A program made the position numbers and the translations under genes. From JADLHS01 sp020848635 (GTDB lineage Bacteria; Verrucomicrobiota; Verrucomicrobiia; Limisphaerales; JADLHS01), in the NCBI GenBank assembly GCA_037044975.1, contig JBAOIL010000021.1:1-64000 (forward strand): DNA of 64,000 bases, written 5' to 3'. Below are positions 17,639 to 25,824 of this stretch, in pieces; the first letter of the stretch is position 1; the number at the start of each line of letters is the position of its first letter. Below the pieces are notes generated by a model. It made no database searches. It worked only from the letters and a program-made list of their open reading frames with translations, and was not told the DNA's origin.

Positions 17639-19360
17639 CTAATCGCTGGAACGACCGACGCTCCGGGCCTTCTGCACATCGGCCAGCACTTGGACGAGGT
17701 TGAAGGTTTCCGGCGCCTGCAAGGGCGGGAACGGGATGTAGGACATGAGTTCCTTCTCCCACAAAACCTGGCCCAGGGGCAGCATGTTCCAGTCATAGAC
17801 ATATGCGGTGCTTGGGGAGCCGAGCGAGCCGCCTTGAGCCGTCGCTGACTTGGGATTGTCCCCGACGGCATTCTCGAACGGATCACGCATGATGTTGTCC
17901 ACCTGCGTCCACGCGTAGGTAGTTGCGGACCCAGTGATGGCCGAGACACCGGCCGAAGGCATCATGGTGTAATACATCTTCCAGTTTTTGTAACGCACCG
18001 CCGACGGCGTGGAGCCGCCATAGTAGAAGAAGGTGTTGCGGGCCGACATGGCCGACTTGCCCGTGAGGTATTCGAGCTGATTGAAGCCGTCGAGCTTGGT
18101 CTTCACGATGCCCGGATACTTGCCGGCCATGATTTGCTCATTCAGCGCGTTGCCCTTGGCCCCGCCGGCGATCTCCACGAACGTGGGCAACCAGTCCTGC
18201 GACGCGAAGATTTCCTTGAAGACCGTGCCCGGCTTGATGACGCCTGGCCAGCGAATGACGCACGGCGCGCGCATGCCACCTTCCCAAGTGGTGCACTTGC
18301 CGCCCTTGAAGGGGGTGACGCCGCCGTCCGGGTAAGTGGTCACTTCGGCCCCGTTGTCGGTGGTCCAGACGATGATGGTGTTGTCCAACTCACCCATAGC
18401 TTCGAGCTTGGCGAGGACGTAGCCGATGTTGTCGTCCATCTGCTTCATGCCAGCTTCGTTGATGCCCCAGTCCTTGCCGCCCGTGGTTCCGATCATGTCC
18501 AGATACTTCTGCGGGAGCACGGTGGTGATGTGCATGCGCACGGTGTTATACCAGCAGAAGAACGGCTTGCCGGTCTTCTTGGGGTCATTGCGGTCCAGCC
18601 AGTCAATAGTCTTGGCCGAGACTTCCTCTTCCAGCCCTTTCGAGCGCTCCAAGGTGATCACGCCCTCGTCCTTGTAGGTGGCGTTCTTAGCCGTGCCATC
18701 GGAGGATTTGCCCCAGATGATGGGGCGCGGCGGGGTCAGGCAGGTGCCGGTCTTCGGGTCAACCGCACCTGCCACCGGAGGGATTCCGGGGATCGGTTCC
18801 TGCACGCACGGCGGCGCGATGCCCTGCACAGTCGGACTGCTGTTGATGTCCGGGAAGCTCACCTGCTGCATCGCGTCGAGATGGTAGAGGTAGCCCCAGT
18901 ATTCCTGGAAGCCGTGCGCCGTCGGCAAGGCGTCGGGATGGTCGCCCAAGTGGTTCTTGCCGAACTGGCCGGTGTTGTAGCCTTGATCGAGCAGGAACTT
19001 GGCGAGGAACGGCGTGCCGGGTTGCAGGTAGCTCGGGCTGCCGGGCAACTGCGGCGGGATCATGCCCGTGCGCAGCGGATTCATGCCGGTAATAAAGGCA
19101 TTGCGCCCCGCCGTGCAACTTTGCTGGGCGTAGTAGGTCATAAACATCCCGCCTTCGCGGGCGATACGATCAATGTTCGGGGTTTCCCCGACCATCAAGC
19201 CGCGATGATAGCAACTCGGCTGCATCCAGCCGATGTCATCGCCCATGATGAACAGGATGTTGGGTTTCTTGTCCGCCGCGTGCGCCGGAACGGTGGCGCA
19301 CAGCAGCGCCGCCGCAGCGGTCAGCACGGTCAGACCGTGTTTTAGTAGTTTTCGTTTCAT
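17639..19360 (-). CDS. exported type I arylsulfatase
   Basis: A sulfatase of the alkaline-phosphatase superfamily that hydrolyses sulfate esters in the periplasm or outside. From ATG 19360 it has 573 residues and a clean signal peptide ending AHA-A at about 28. The metal-binding ILFIMGDDIGW lies at 35-45, and the formylglycine motif CTAGR at 82-86 is modified at Cys82. GKNHLGD and TTDNGAE follow as expected for active-site residues. An anaerobic or aerobic sulfatase-maturating enzyme would be needed and is not in the window. The preceding leader is A-rich and G-poor. Confidence 0.93.
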   Translation of the reverse strand: MKRKLLKHGLTVLTAAAALLCATVPAHAADKKPNILFIMGDDIGWMQPSCYHRGLMVGETPNIDRIAREGGMFMTYYAQQSCTAGRNAFITGMNPLRTGMIPPQLPGSPSYLQPGTPFLAKFLLDQGYNTGQFGKNHLGDHPDALPTAHGFQEYWGYLYHLDAMQQVSFPDINSSPTVQGIAPPCVQEPIPGIPPVAGAVDPKTGTCLTPPRPIIWGKSSDGTAKNATYKDEGVITLERSKGLEEEVSAKTIDWLDRNDPKKTGKPFFCWYNTVRMHITTVLPQKYLDMIGTTGGKDWGINEAGMKQMDDNIGYVLAKLEAMGELDNTIIVWTTDNGAEVTTYPDGGVTPFKGGKCTTWEGGMRAPCVIRWPGVIKPGTVFKEIFASQDWLPTFVEIAGGAKGNALNEQIMAGKYPGIVKTKLDGFNQLEYLTGKSAMSARNTFFYYGGSTPSAVRYKNWKMYYTMMPSAGVSAITGSATTYAWTQVDNIMRDPFENAVGDNPKSATAQGGSLGSPSTAYVYDWNMLPLGQVLWEKELMSYIPFPPLQAPETFNLVQVLADVQKARSVGRSSD

Positions 19361-19457
19361 GCTATTCTCCGTTTGTGTTGTTTTGTTTTCGCTGGCTTGT
19401 TTGCTCGTCCGGTTTGTTTGGTTTACTGCGGACAGATTGTTTGGACCGGAGCTCAGT

Positions 19458-19877
19458 TCATGGTTGGGCGACATACTTTGTGGCGGGCGAAACAAAGCAC
19501 CTTCCCGCCAGGACGGCGTGCAGGGCCGGAATGAGATCGGCGGCCAGGCGCGCCTTGACGACGTAGCCGGCGGCGCCTGCCTCCATTCCCGCCCGCACAT
19601 AATCAGCATCGTCATGCACTGTGAGGAACACCACTTTCGCGCGACAACCAGCCTGCCGGAGGCGGTACGCGGTTTGGATGCCGTCCAGACCTGGCATGGT
19701 GATGTCGAGGATCACCACGTCAGGATCCAGCCGCGCCGCTGCCTCAATCACGTCCAGCCCGTTACCGACCGTGCTGACGATTTCAAACTCGCAAGCCAGC
19801 AGCCGGGCAATCTGTTCGAGCAGGGCTGGGTGGTCATCCGCCAGCAGCAGGCGTGGGAGTGGGGCTTTGGTTTTCAC
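19458..19877 (-). CDS. single-domain response regulator receiver
   Basis: A 139-residue CheY-like receiver with no output domain. It has the acidic pair DD at 14-15, the phosphorylated D58 (VVILDITMP), T/H near the beta-4 end (FLTVHDD) and K at beta 5 (YVVKARL). The end FVSPATKYVAQP stops where a NarL-type protein would begin its linker. It could be a truncated FixJ/NarL regulator or a true stand-alone receiver. It sits 97 bp upstream of the sulfatase and downstream of the response regulator at 20081-20752, on the same strand. Confidence 0.82.
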   Translation of the reverse strand: MKTKAPLPRLLLADDHPALLEQIARLLACEFEIVSTVGNGLDVIEAAARLDPDVVILDITMPGLDGIQTAYRLRQAGCRAKVVFLTVHDDADYVRAGMEAGAAGYVVKARLAADLIPALHAVLAGRCFVSPATKYVAQP

Positions 19878-20080
19878 AAAGACGGGACGGATTGTGTGCA
19901 GAAACCAGGAAAGCGACTACTGTCAGAATTGACAGGTGGCAGGCGTAGGGCAGGCTTCCAGCCGGCCGGTTCTGCGAGCATCCTGCTCGCAGTTGCAATG
20001 ACGAGGAATAACCCAAAACCAGCTCGCCGCTGGAAGCCGCTGCCACCGGCAGGCAGGATGCCTGCCCCTACGGAACACGG
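19878..20080. repeat. mosaic of short inverted repeats centred on TCC/GGA
   Basis: This gap holds CTGCGAGCA-TCC-TGCTCGCAG (perfect 9-bp arms, near 19970), GGCAGGCA-GGA-TGCCTGCC (perfect 8-bp arms, near 20050), and imperfect CTGGAAG-centred units. Such units recur in the gap at 20753-20927. No gene is seen. Confidence 0.7.
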
Positions 20081-20752
20081 CTACGCGCGCGGGGACACGA
20101 TGCGATGCTCGACGGCATACTGCACCAGTTCAGCGCCCGTCTTGAAACCAAGCGTCTCCATCATGGTGTATTTATGAAAGGCCACCGTGCGGGGTGTCAG
20201 GTTCAAAATGTCACCCACCTCTTTCATCGAACGGCCCTCGGCCAGCAATTGCAGCACCTCGCGTTGGCGGGCGGTGAGCTTGTCGGCAGCGGGCTTTCCC
20301 GATTGGCTCAAGAACAACCGGAGCGGTTTGCCCTTGGTGATCAGCGGAGTGATATAAGCCTTGCCGGCCAGTGCCATCCCAATGGCGGAGATCAACTCGC
20401 CAGACGCGGAACTCTTGAGCAAATAACCCGACGCGCCCAAACGAACCGCTTCGGCGGCAACGTCCGGGTCTTCATTCACGGTGAGGAAGACCACTTTCAC
20501 TTCGGGCAGCCGCCGCCGGAGTTGCGCCGCAGCCTCCATCCCGTTCAAGCGCGGCATCGCGATGTCGAGGACGACAACCTCCGGATTGGTGGCCAGGGCA
20601 AGCTCTATCAGCGCGCGGCCATCGGAAGCCGTGCCCACGACTTCGAACTCCGGTTCGAGCAGACGCCAGAAGGCATCCAGCAGCATCGTGTGGTCATCCG
20701 CCAGCAGCACGCGTGGGCGATGCGGCAACAGAGCTTTGGAGTGTTTGGCCAC
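20081..20752 (-). CDS. NarL/FixJ-family response regulator
   Basis: A 223-residue regulator with an N-terminal receiver (DD at 19-20, phosphorylation site D63 in VVVLDIAMP, K near 116) and a C-terminal LuxR-type helix-turn-helix. That domain includes LTARQREVLQLLAEGRSMKE and LTPRTVAFHKYTMMETLG. It is a DNA-binding transcription activator or repressor and is probably phosphorylated by the kinase at 20928-22691, which lies upstream on the same strand 175 bp away. Likely targets are the neighbouring sulfatase genes, which is an inference from position. Confidence 0.92.
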   Translation of the reverse strand: MAKHSKALLPHRPRVLLADDHTMLLDAFWRLLEPEFEVVGTASDGRALIELALATNPEVVVLDIAMPRLNGMEAAAQLRRRLPEVKVVFLTVNEDPDVAAEAVRLGASGYLLKSSASGELISAIGMALAGKAYITPLITKGKPLRLFLSQSGKPAADKLTARQREVLQLLAEGRSMKEVGDILNLTPRTVAFHKYTMMETLGFKTGAELVQYAVEHRIVSPRA

Positions 20753-20927
20753 GGCAAACGGAGTTTAGCGCGGCAACTGGTTCAAATCAATTCCCCGTGT
20801 CAGGAGTTCAAACGGATGTAGGGCCGACATCTTGTCTGCCGGTTCCGGCGGCATCCTGCCGCCTGAAACACGGGGCAGGGATGCCCCGGCAACCGTCAGG
20901 CTGGAAGCCTGACCTACATGCAGTTGA
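20753..20927. repeat. second mosaic of TCC/GGA-centred inverted repeats
   Basis: GGCGGCA-TCC-TGCCGCC, GGGGCA-GGGA-TGCCCC and GTCAGGCT-GGA-AGCCTGAC follow each other within about 100 bp, bounded by ATGTAGG and CCTACAT. The layout matches the mosaic at 19878-20080. No gene is seen. Confidence 0.72.
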
Positions 20928-22691
20928 CTACCGTTCGGCCCCGCTGGCTCGCGTGGCGATTGGCACCCGCACTTCGATCTGCGCCCCCGCTCCCGGGCGG
21001 GAGTGGATGGTCAACTCTCCCTGCACCATGCGCACACGTTCGCGCATGCTGACGATGCCCAACGCGCCGTTGACGGGCATGGCCGAGGAATCAAAACCCT
21101 GACCGTCGTCGGTGACGCGGAGCTGAAGATTGTTCGCGTCCACGCCCAGTTCCACCTGAGCGCTCGTCGCTCCGCTGTGCTTGATGACATTCTGCAGCGC
21201 CTCCTGGGTGATCCGATAAAGACACAGCGCCACCTCCTTCGGCAGTTCGCGCAGGGTCTCCTTCGACTCAAACGTGATGGCGATTTCGTGCGTCGCCGCC
21301 AGCTCCCTGCAAAATCCGCGCGCCGCCGCCACCAGCCCCAGTTGGTCCAGTTTGGCAGGATGCAACTCATGAGCGAGCCGGTGGACGTCGGACGAAAGGT
21401 GTTTCACCACCCCGGAAAACTCCTCCATCCGCTCTGCGACGGCCTCGCGTTCGGCTGGGGGCTTTTGCCCGAGCAGTTCCAATTCGACGGAAAGCAGCGC
21501 GAGGCGCTGGCTCAAGTCGTCGTGCAAATCGCGGGCGATCCGGCGGCGTTCCGCCTCCTGCGCGCTAATCAGGCGCCCGCTCAGCTCGCGCGCTTCGGCT
21601 TCCGCCCGGCGCCGCCCGGTGATATCTGCCACCACGCCTAGGATGCGCGTTGGTTTGCCGCTGACGCCGCGTTCCATGCGGCCGACCGAGGTCAGCCACC
21701 GCACCGTGCCGTCCGGGAGCTGGACGCGGTATTCGGTATCGCACTGGTTCGTGCCGGCCAGGGCCTGCTCGATGGCGCGCTCCCGCAAGGCGCGGTCCTC
21801 CGGATGCACGCGGGCGCGGAGATCGGCCAGACTCAATACGATATTGGGAGGATACCCGAAGAGCCGGTTGCATTGCTCACTCGTCCAGACACGCTGGGTC
21901 GGAATATCCCCGATCCACAGCCCAAGCTGCGCCGCGTCCACCGCCAGCGACATCCGCTGCTCGCTTTCCAGCAGGTCGCTCGCAAGTTTCGCTGCGCGCA
22001 AGGCGTCTTCACTCAACTCCATTCCCATGGCCACGAGTATGGCCAGATAGGCAAAACTGAGGAGGTAGGGCGTCCGGAGGATTCCGGTATCCACCAGCGC
22101 CGCTTGCGTGCCGCCCGCCAGAACAAAAAAGGTGATGGTGCCCCCGACCACGGACGCCCGGCGGCGTGCTCCGCGGCGCCAGAGGGTGACCGACGCATCC
22201 GCCACGAACACCACGAGCAGCAGGACGCCTAGGTAGAACACGGCATTCCACGGATTCTCCACCCCGTCCGCAACTGTGTAAGTCGCCCCACCAAAAGTCG
22301 GCAGCTTCCGGATGCCGGTGAGATGGAGGTAAACCAGTTTTGGCTGCGGCAGCAAGTCGGCGGTCACGGCCAGACACGACAGGCCGGCAGCCAGCAACGC
22401 GAGCCATTTTCTGCCGGTGCCGAAGAAGCTCCACACGAAGGCAGACGTCGTCACCACCTGCAACGCCGCCATGATGTCCAGCCAACGCAGCCACGCCAGA
22501 TATTGGGCCGGGCTGTCGGCGACAGCCAGCGCCAGTTCACAACCGGCATAAACCGCCACTACGAACGCATTCAGGGCGAATAGCAAGGGGGCGCTGCCCG
22601 GCGTGCGGCGGAGACCCACCCGCAATTGGATCAACCCCATCGTGACGCAGGCGCCGATCGCCATCGGCCACAGAACGGTTATCCAAGTCAT
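20928..22691 (-). CDS. membrane sensor histidine kinase, NarX-type, with a PAS domain
   Basis: A 587-residue kinase. The first 225 residues form about seven membrane helices, like the 7TM sensor domain of histidine kinases. A PAS domain with PAC follows (about 245-360, VWTSEQCNRLFGYPPN and ILGVVADITGRR). A HisKA_3 dimerisation helix carries the phospho-acceptor His at about 390 (RRRIARDLHDDLSQRL), and the HATPase ends with VTDDGQGFD and GIVSMRERV. It starts at ATG 22691. The partner is presumably the NarL-type regulator just downstream. The 52-bp hairpin repeat copy 2 lies 140 bp before the start. Confidence 0.93.
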   Translation of the reverse strand: MTWITVLWPMAIGACVTMGLIQLRVGLRRTPGSAPLLFALNAFVVAVYAGCELALAVADSPAQYLAWLRWLDIMAALQVVTTSAFVWSFFGTGRKWLALLAAGLSCLAVTADLLPQPKLVYLHLTGIRKLPTFGGATYTVADGVENPWNAVFYLGVLLLVVFVADASVTLWRRGARRRASVVGGTITFFVLAGGTQAALVDTGILRTPYLLSFAYLAILVAMGMELSEDALRAAKLASDLLESEQRMSLAVDAAQLGLWIGDIPTQRVWTSEQCNRLFGYPPNIVLSLADLRARVHPEDRALRERAIEQALAGTNQCDTEYRVQLPDGTVRWLTSVGRMERGVSGKPTRILGVVADITGRRRAEAEARELSGRLISAQEAERRRIARDLHDDLSQRLALLSVELELLGQKPPAEREAVAERMEEFSGVVKHLSSDVHRLAHELHPAKLDQLGLVAAARGFCRELAATHEIAITFESKETLRELPKEVALCLYRITQEALQNVIKHSGATSAQVELGVDANNLQLRVTDDGQGFDSSAMPVNGALGIVSMRERVRMVQGELTIHSRPGAGAQIEVRVPIATRASGAER

Positions 22692-23031
22692 GGTTGATTT
22701 TCCGAAAGATGGGCCGCTGGGTCAAACAGCTTTGCCCATAAGTGCCAGGCACGAATTGGCAATGACCAGCGAGCACTAACTCGGTTTATCTTTGGTGAAA
22801 CAGATGTCTATCTCTCTTCCATAGATCGCTGGTGAAGTCACGGGCCGCCTCGGGGGAGACAGCCCGCGTGTTTCACAATCGAGGCCGATTACATCTCGCG
22901 AACCTGCCGATGCGCGGCGGTTGCACCGGGGACACCGCGCCGTAGATGACGGTGAATCCAAACCGCCACCCCAGGTCGAGATCTTGTTGAGCGTGCGAGG
23001 GGGTTTTGCTTTTGTCTGTACGCCTGACGTT
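22692..23031. other. long leader region of the sensor kinase
   Basis: These 340 bp contain no gene. They carry hairpin repeat copy 2 (22831-22882) and AT-richer stretches on either side, including TATCTCTCTTCCATAGAT. The kinase promoter is expected here, but no consensus element can be assigned. Confidence 0.5.
22831..22882 (-). repeat. 52-bp hairpin repeat, copy 2
   Basis: The same length and ends as copies 1 and 3 (GGTGAAGTC at the left, TTTCACAATCGA at the right). The inner stem has one changed base on the left (CACGGGCC) facing AGCCCGCG, so CGGGC/GCCCG still pairs. It lies 140 bp upstream of the sensor-kinase start and, unlike the others, lacks the AACGAACTTG extension. Confidence 0.85.
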
Positions 23032-23917
23032 TCATTTCGGGAACAGGAAGGTGATGGCAAAACGCAAACCCCAGTCCGGGCCGCCGCTGGGTTTCTCGGC
23101 GTAGTAGCGGTAGCCGACCTGGAAGGCGACGGGGTGGCCGGCGATTTTTACCAACTGCTGAACCATGAAATTCAGCGGCACCGTCCACTCATCCGCTTCC
23201 CAGTTGTAGGTGGACTCGGTGTTGAGCGCGAACGTGGTGTAGGTCTTCGTGGTGAAGGAAACGAACGGCTGGAGGTAGGTGGCGCTGATGTCCTGATCAC
23301 CCCAGCCCGCCACGGACCAGATCTGGTTCGCCAGAATCCCGTACGTGAATCCGTGCTCCTGCCGCAGCGCCACAATGGTCGGCCCCGCGCCCCATTTGCC
23401 CGCGCCCAGTGCGCTCTCGGTCGCCGTGGGATAATACATCACCGGCCCGGCGCCCAGGATCCAGCCGCCGACCGGATTCTTGAGTGAAAAGAAGAAACTT
23501 TGCGTGGTGTCGCCCAGGCCAGAAGTCGAGCTGCCGCCCGTGGGGGATTCAGGGTAGATCACCGGCAGGATGGTGCGGACGATGACGTTCCAATCTTCAC
23601 TGATGGGAATGGGAATGACCGGCTGGATGTTGGCCGTATATTTCATCGCGTTGGCGGAACCGATGCCGAAGTCCCAGTTGTTCTGGGTGGGTACGGAGAT
23701 GAGGTTGGCAACGGGGTTGTTGAGTTTCTTGGCCAGCTCGGCCTGCTCGTCAGCCGCGGCCTCACCCTGGCCGCCGCCGTTGGAGGAGGCGGTGTCTGCG
23801 GGGGGCGAGGGTGAAGGAGCGATTGAAGCGAAATTCAGTTTGCGCGGAGGCCGTGGAGGCGCCGAGAGCGCAGATGAGCGCAGTAGCGATGAAGTTTTGT
23901 TTGTGGGTCATTCTCAT
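23032..23917 (-). CDS. outer-membrane beta-barrel-like protein, with a frameshift
   Basis: A secreted protein of a family often mislabelled neuromedin U or just transporter in databases. The N-terminus MRMTHKQNFIATALICALGA is a signal peptide. After a Ser/Pro/Gly-rich linker the second frame reads ELAKKLNNPVANLISVPTQN, NIQPVIPIPISEDWN, RTILPVIYPESPT and alternating beta strands ending in FLFPK, as expected for a barrel protein with a C-terminal aromatic signature. One extra base in the TTT run near 23829 separates the frames. The repaired length is about 294 residues. Hairpin repeat copy 3 lies 45 bp upstream of the start. The substrate is unknown. Confidence 0.72.
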
Positions 23918-23961
23918 AACGGTCTTTTGATTTGTTGGGTAACGAACTTGAGTGTTTCGCG

Positions 23962-24013
23962 GGTGAAGTCGCGGGCCGCCTCGGGAGAGACGGCCCGCGT
24001 GTTTCACAATCGA
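23962..24013 (-). repeat. 52-bp hairpin repeat, copy 3
   Basis: The best-formed copy: GTGAA, two bases, CGCGGGCC pairs with GGCCCGCG, then TTCAC, around a 14-base loop. The extension AACGAACTTGAGTGTTTCGC on the start-codon side is shared with copy 1. It is in the leader of the barrel-protein gene (start 23917). Confidence 0.88.
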
Positions 24014-24066
24014 ATCATCTCGCTTGCGTGATGGTTGGCTTTGGGTTCGTGGCGTCGGAAATCGCG

Positions 24067-24455
24067 CTACTTCTTGGCCGGCACATTCGCCGGGGTTAGC
24101 GTGGCGGCCACGGTGTTGAGTTCCGCCACCAGGGCGTCCATAGATTTCTGCACTTCGAAGCCCTCTTTCTGGGTTTTGGCAAACAGGGGTTTTGCAGCAT
24201 CCACACCCGAGATTGTCAGGTCGTTGCTCAGATATTTCTGCAAGTCCTGCAAGTCGGAGAGCCAGGGATCGAACTGGGCTTTCAACGGCTCCGCAACGGT
24301 CTTGATGCTGTCGAAGATGGCTTGCAGCTTGGCCCGTTGTTGCATGGCCAGGTTCTTGTTTTCCGGATTCTTCAACTGGGCCAGTTCCTTTTCCCAGGTT
24401 GCAAAGTAAGCCAGGCCCGCGGCTTTCATCTCCGCGGCGCGGCTCTTGGCTTTCG
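24067..24455 (-). pseudogene. DUF2959-like protein, N-terminus lost
   Basis: The open part, about 130 residues with no signal peptide, matches the C-terminal half of DUF2959 proteins: AAEMKAAGLAYFATWEKELA, an AIFDSIKTVAEPLKAQFDPW stretch, then DLQDLQKYLSNDLT and a final AELNTVAATLTPANVPAKK. These are helical, exported proteins of unknown role. An ATG at 24427-24429 exists, but homology continues upstream to about 24450 and then breaks off. There it meets the start of a plus-strand malectin-like fragment, so the first half appears deleted. Confidence 0.62.
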
Positions 24456-24459
24456 CTGC

Positions 24460-24995
24460 CGGCCTATGTTGTGCCCGTTACGCCAGTGCCAATTACTGTG
24501 TCCGCCGATCCCCTTCAGCTAGCATCGCTTCCCCCGATGGGTACAGCAGTCCGCATCGATGCCGGTTCACGCACCAATTTCATAGATGCTGCCGGAAACA
24601 ACTGGCTTTCGGATCGCGGCTTTGAAGGTGGTGAATTTTCGGTCCGCGAGGACGACATGAAGATTGAGAACACGAAGAACGCTGGGATATATCGCAGCGA
24701 ACATTGGGGAATGAGTGCCTTCTCCCATCCACTGCATAATGGCAAGTATGTCGTGAAACTTCATTTCGCCGAAACTTGGGATGGGGTCAACGGTCCGGAG
24801 GGTCGGGTCTTTTCCTTCAAGGTCGAAGGCCGGGAGTTCAAGGATTTTGATGTCTGGGCGAAAGCTGGGGGCCCGCGCCGCGCCTACGTTGATACGGTCA
24901 ATGTGGATATCGCCGACGGCAAGCTCGACATCACGTTCGAGAGCGGAGTGGACAATCCGGAGATCAACGGGATCGAGATTATTCCGGCACCTTGA
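24460..24995 (+). pseudogene. malectin-like carbohydrate-binding domain, N-terminus lost
   Basis: The frame (open from 24399) encodes a malectin-type fold: VRIDAGSRTNFIDAAGNNWL, then GGEFSVREDDMKIENTKNAG, YVVKLHFAETWDG, GRVFSFKVEGREFKDFDVWA and a final NPEINGIEIIPAP. Malectin domains bind di- and oligosaccharides and occur at the C-terminus of secreted enzymes. No signal peptide or catalytic part precedes it. The first residues, about AYVVPVTPVPITVSADP, look like a linker cut at the junction near 24455. It may be translated from a cryptic start but is best seen as a fragment. Confidence 0.65.
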
Positions 24996-25019
24996 GGGTC
25001 AGCGACTAGGTTGCTCGGT

Positions 25020-25605
25020 CTACCGCAATGTCAGCTCCGTGAGACGGAACGGAATCAATCGCCGGGGATGATCCAACTTGGAGGGCACAAGCGCAGCCGA
25101 TTCGCGCTTGCCAGTCCAGAACGCAATGCCTGCGGCGACGCCGGTAGACTCTACCGAGACGTCAATCAAAACATTGCCAGGTTTGACATCTTGATCAATA
25201 ACCCCGTGGCGATGAGCGAATCCCAGCCCTTCGGCAAACTGAATTGCAAAACTGAGCATGCGTTCAAGTGTGCCCTTCGGGTCTCCTTCATAGAGCCGTT
25301 TGTCCCGAAACTACTTCGCAAGGCTTCCGCCTTTCACATAATCCATGACCATGAACCACTGGCCATCTTCAGGAAAGAGCTGCCGAAACCCGACAATGTT
25401 TTCGTGCCGCAGTTCCGAAAGGATTCGGGCCTCATCGCGAAGCACCTTTGGATACCGCGTTGGTCAACTGTTTTACGGCTACCACTTTGTCCAAATGCCC
25501 GTCGTGGGCCATGTAAACAGCGCCGAAAGCGCCCTGGTCAAGCTCCGCCAGGATTTCGTATTGGGCCTTCAATCTGACAGGAGTGCGGCGCTCAGCGGAG
25601 GGCGG
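25020..25605 (-). pseudogene. decayed Ser/Thr protein kinase
   Basis: Reading the minus strand, the N-lobe starts YEILAELDQGAFGAVYMAHD with VVAVKQL as the lysine motif. A one-base shift near 25455 is followed by DEARILSELRHENIVGFRQL and WFMVMDYVKGGSLAK. A stop codon (TAG) then interrupts, and the frame resumes with the catalytic loop GVIDQDVKPGNVLID, in which HRD has become IDQD. No DFG or P+1 loop follows, so the C-lobe is missing. With a shift, a stop and a lost catalytic loop this is a true pseudogene. Confidence 0.75.
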
Positions 25606-25824
25606 CTCTTCTTATATTCCCAGACTAATGCGGAACCAATTGGACTGTCAGGGACTGGCTGACCCACCCTGATTTGTTCAAGCGCCCTCATCGGGACTCT
25701 TTTGGTCGCAATTTCTCGCACGCGGGATACAAAACGGAATACAAAGCGATTTCAGCTAGAATTCAGAGTGCATGGCGGTCTGAGTTGAACCTCATTACCC
25801 AGAAAGGGCTTCCCCCCATTTGCT

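Noticed and set aside
18134..19345. A 403-codon plus-strand frame opposite the sulfatase
   Set aside because: It is an antisense shadow of a gene with clear sulfatase motifs and itself shows only Arg/Gly/Ala-rich composition.
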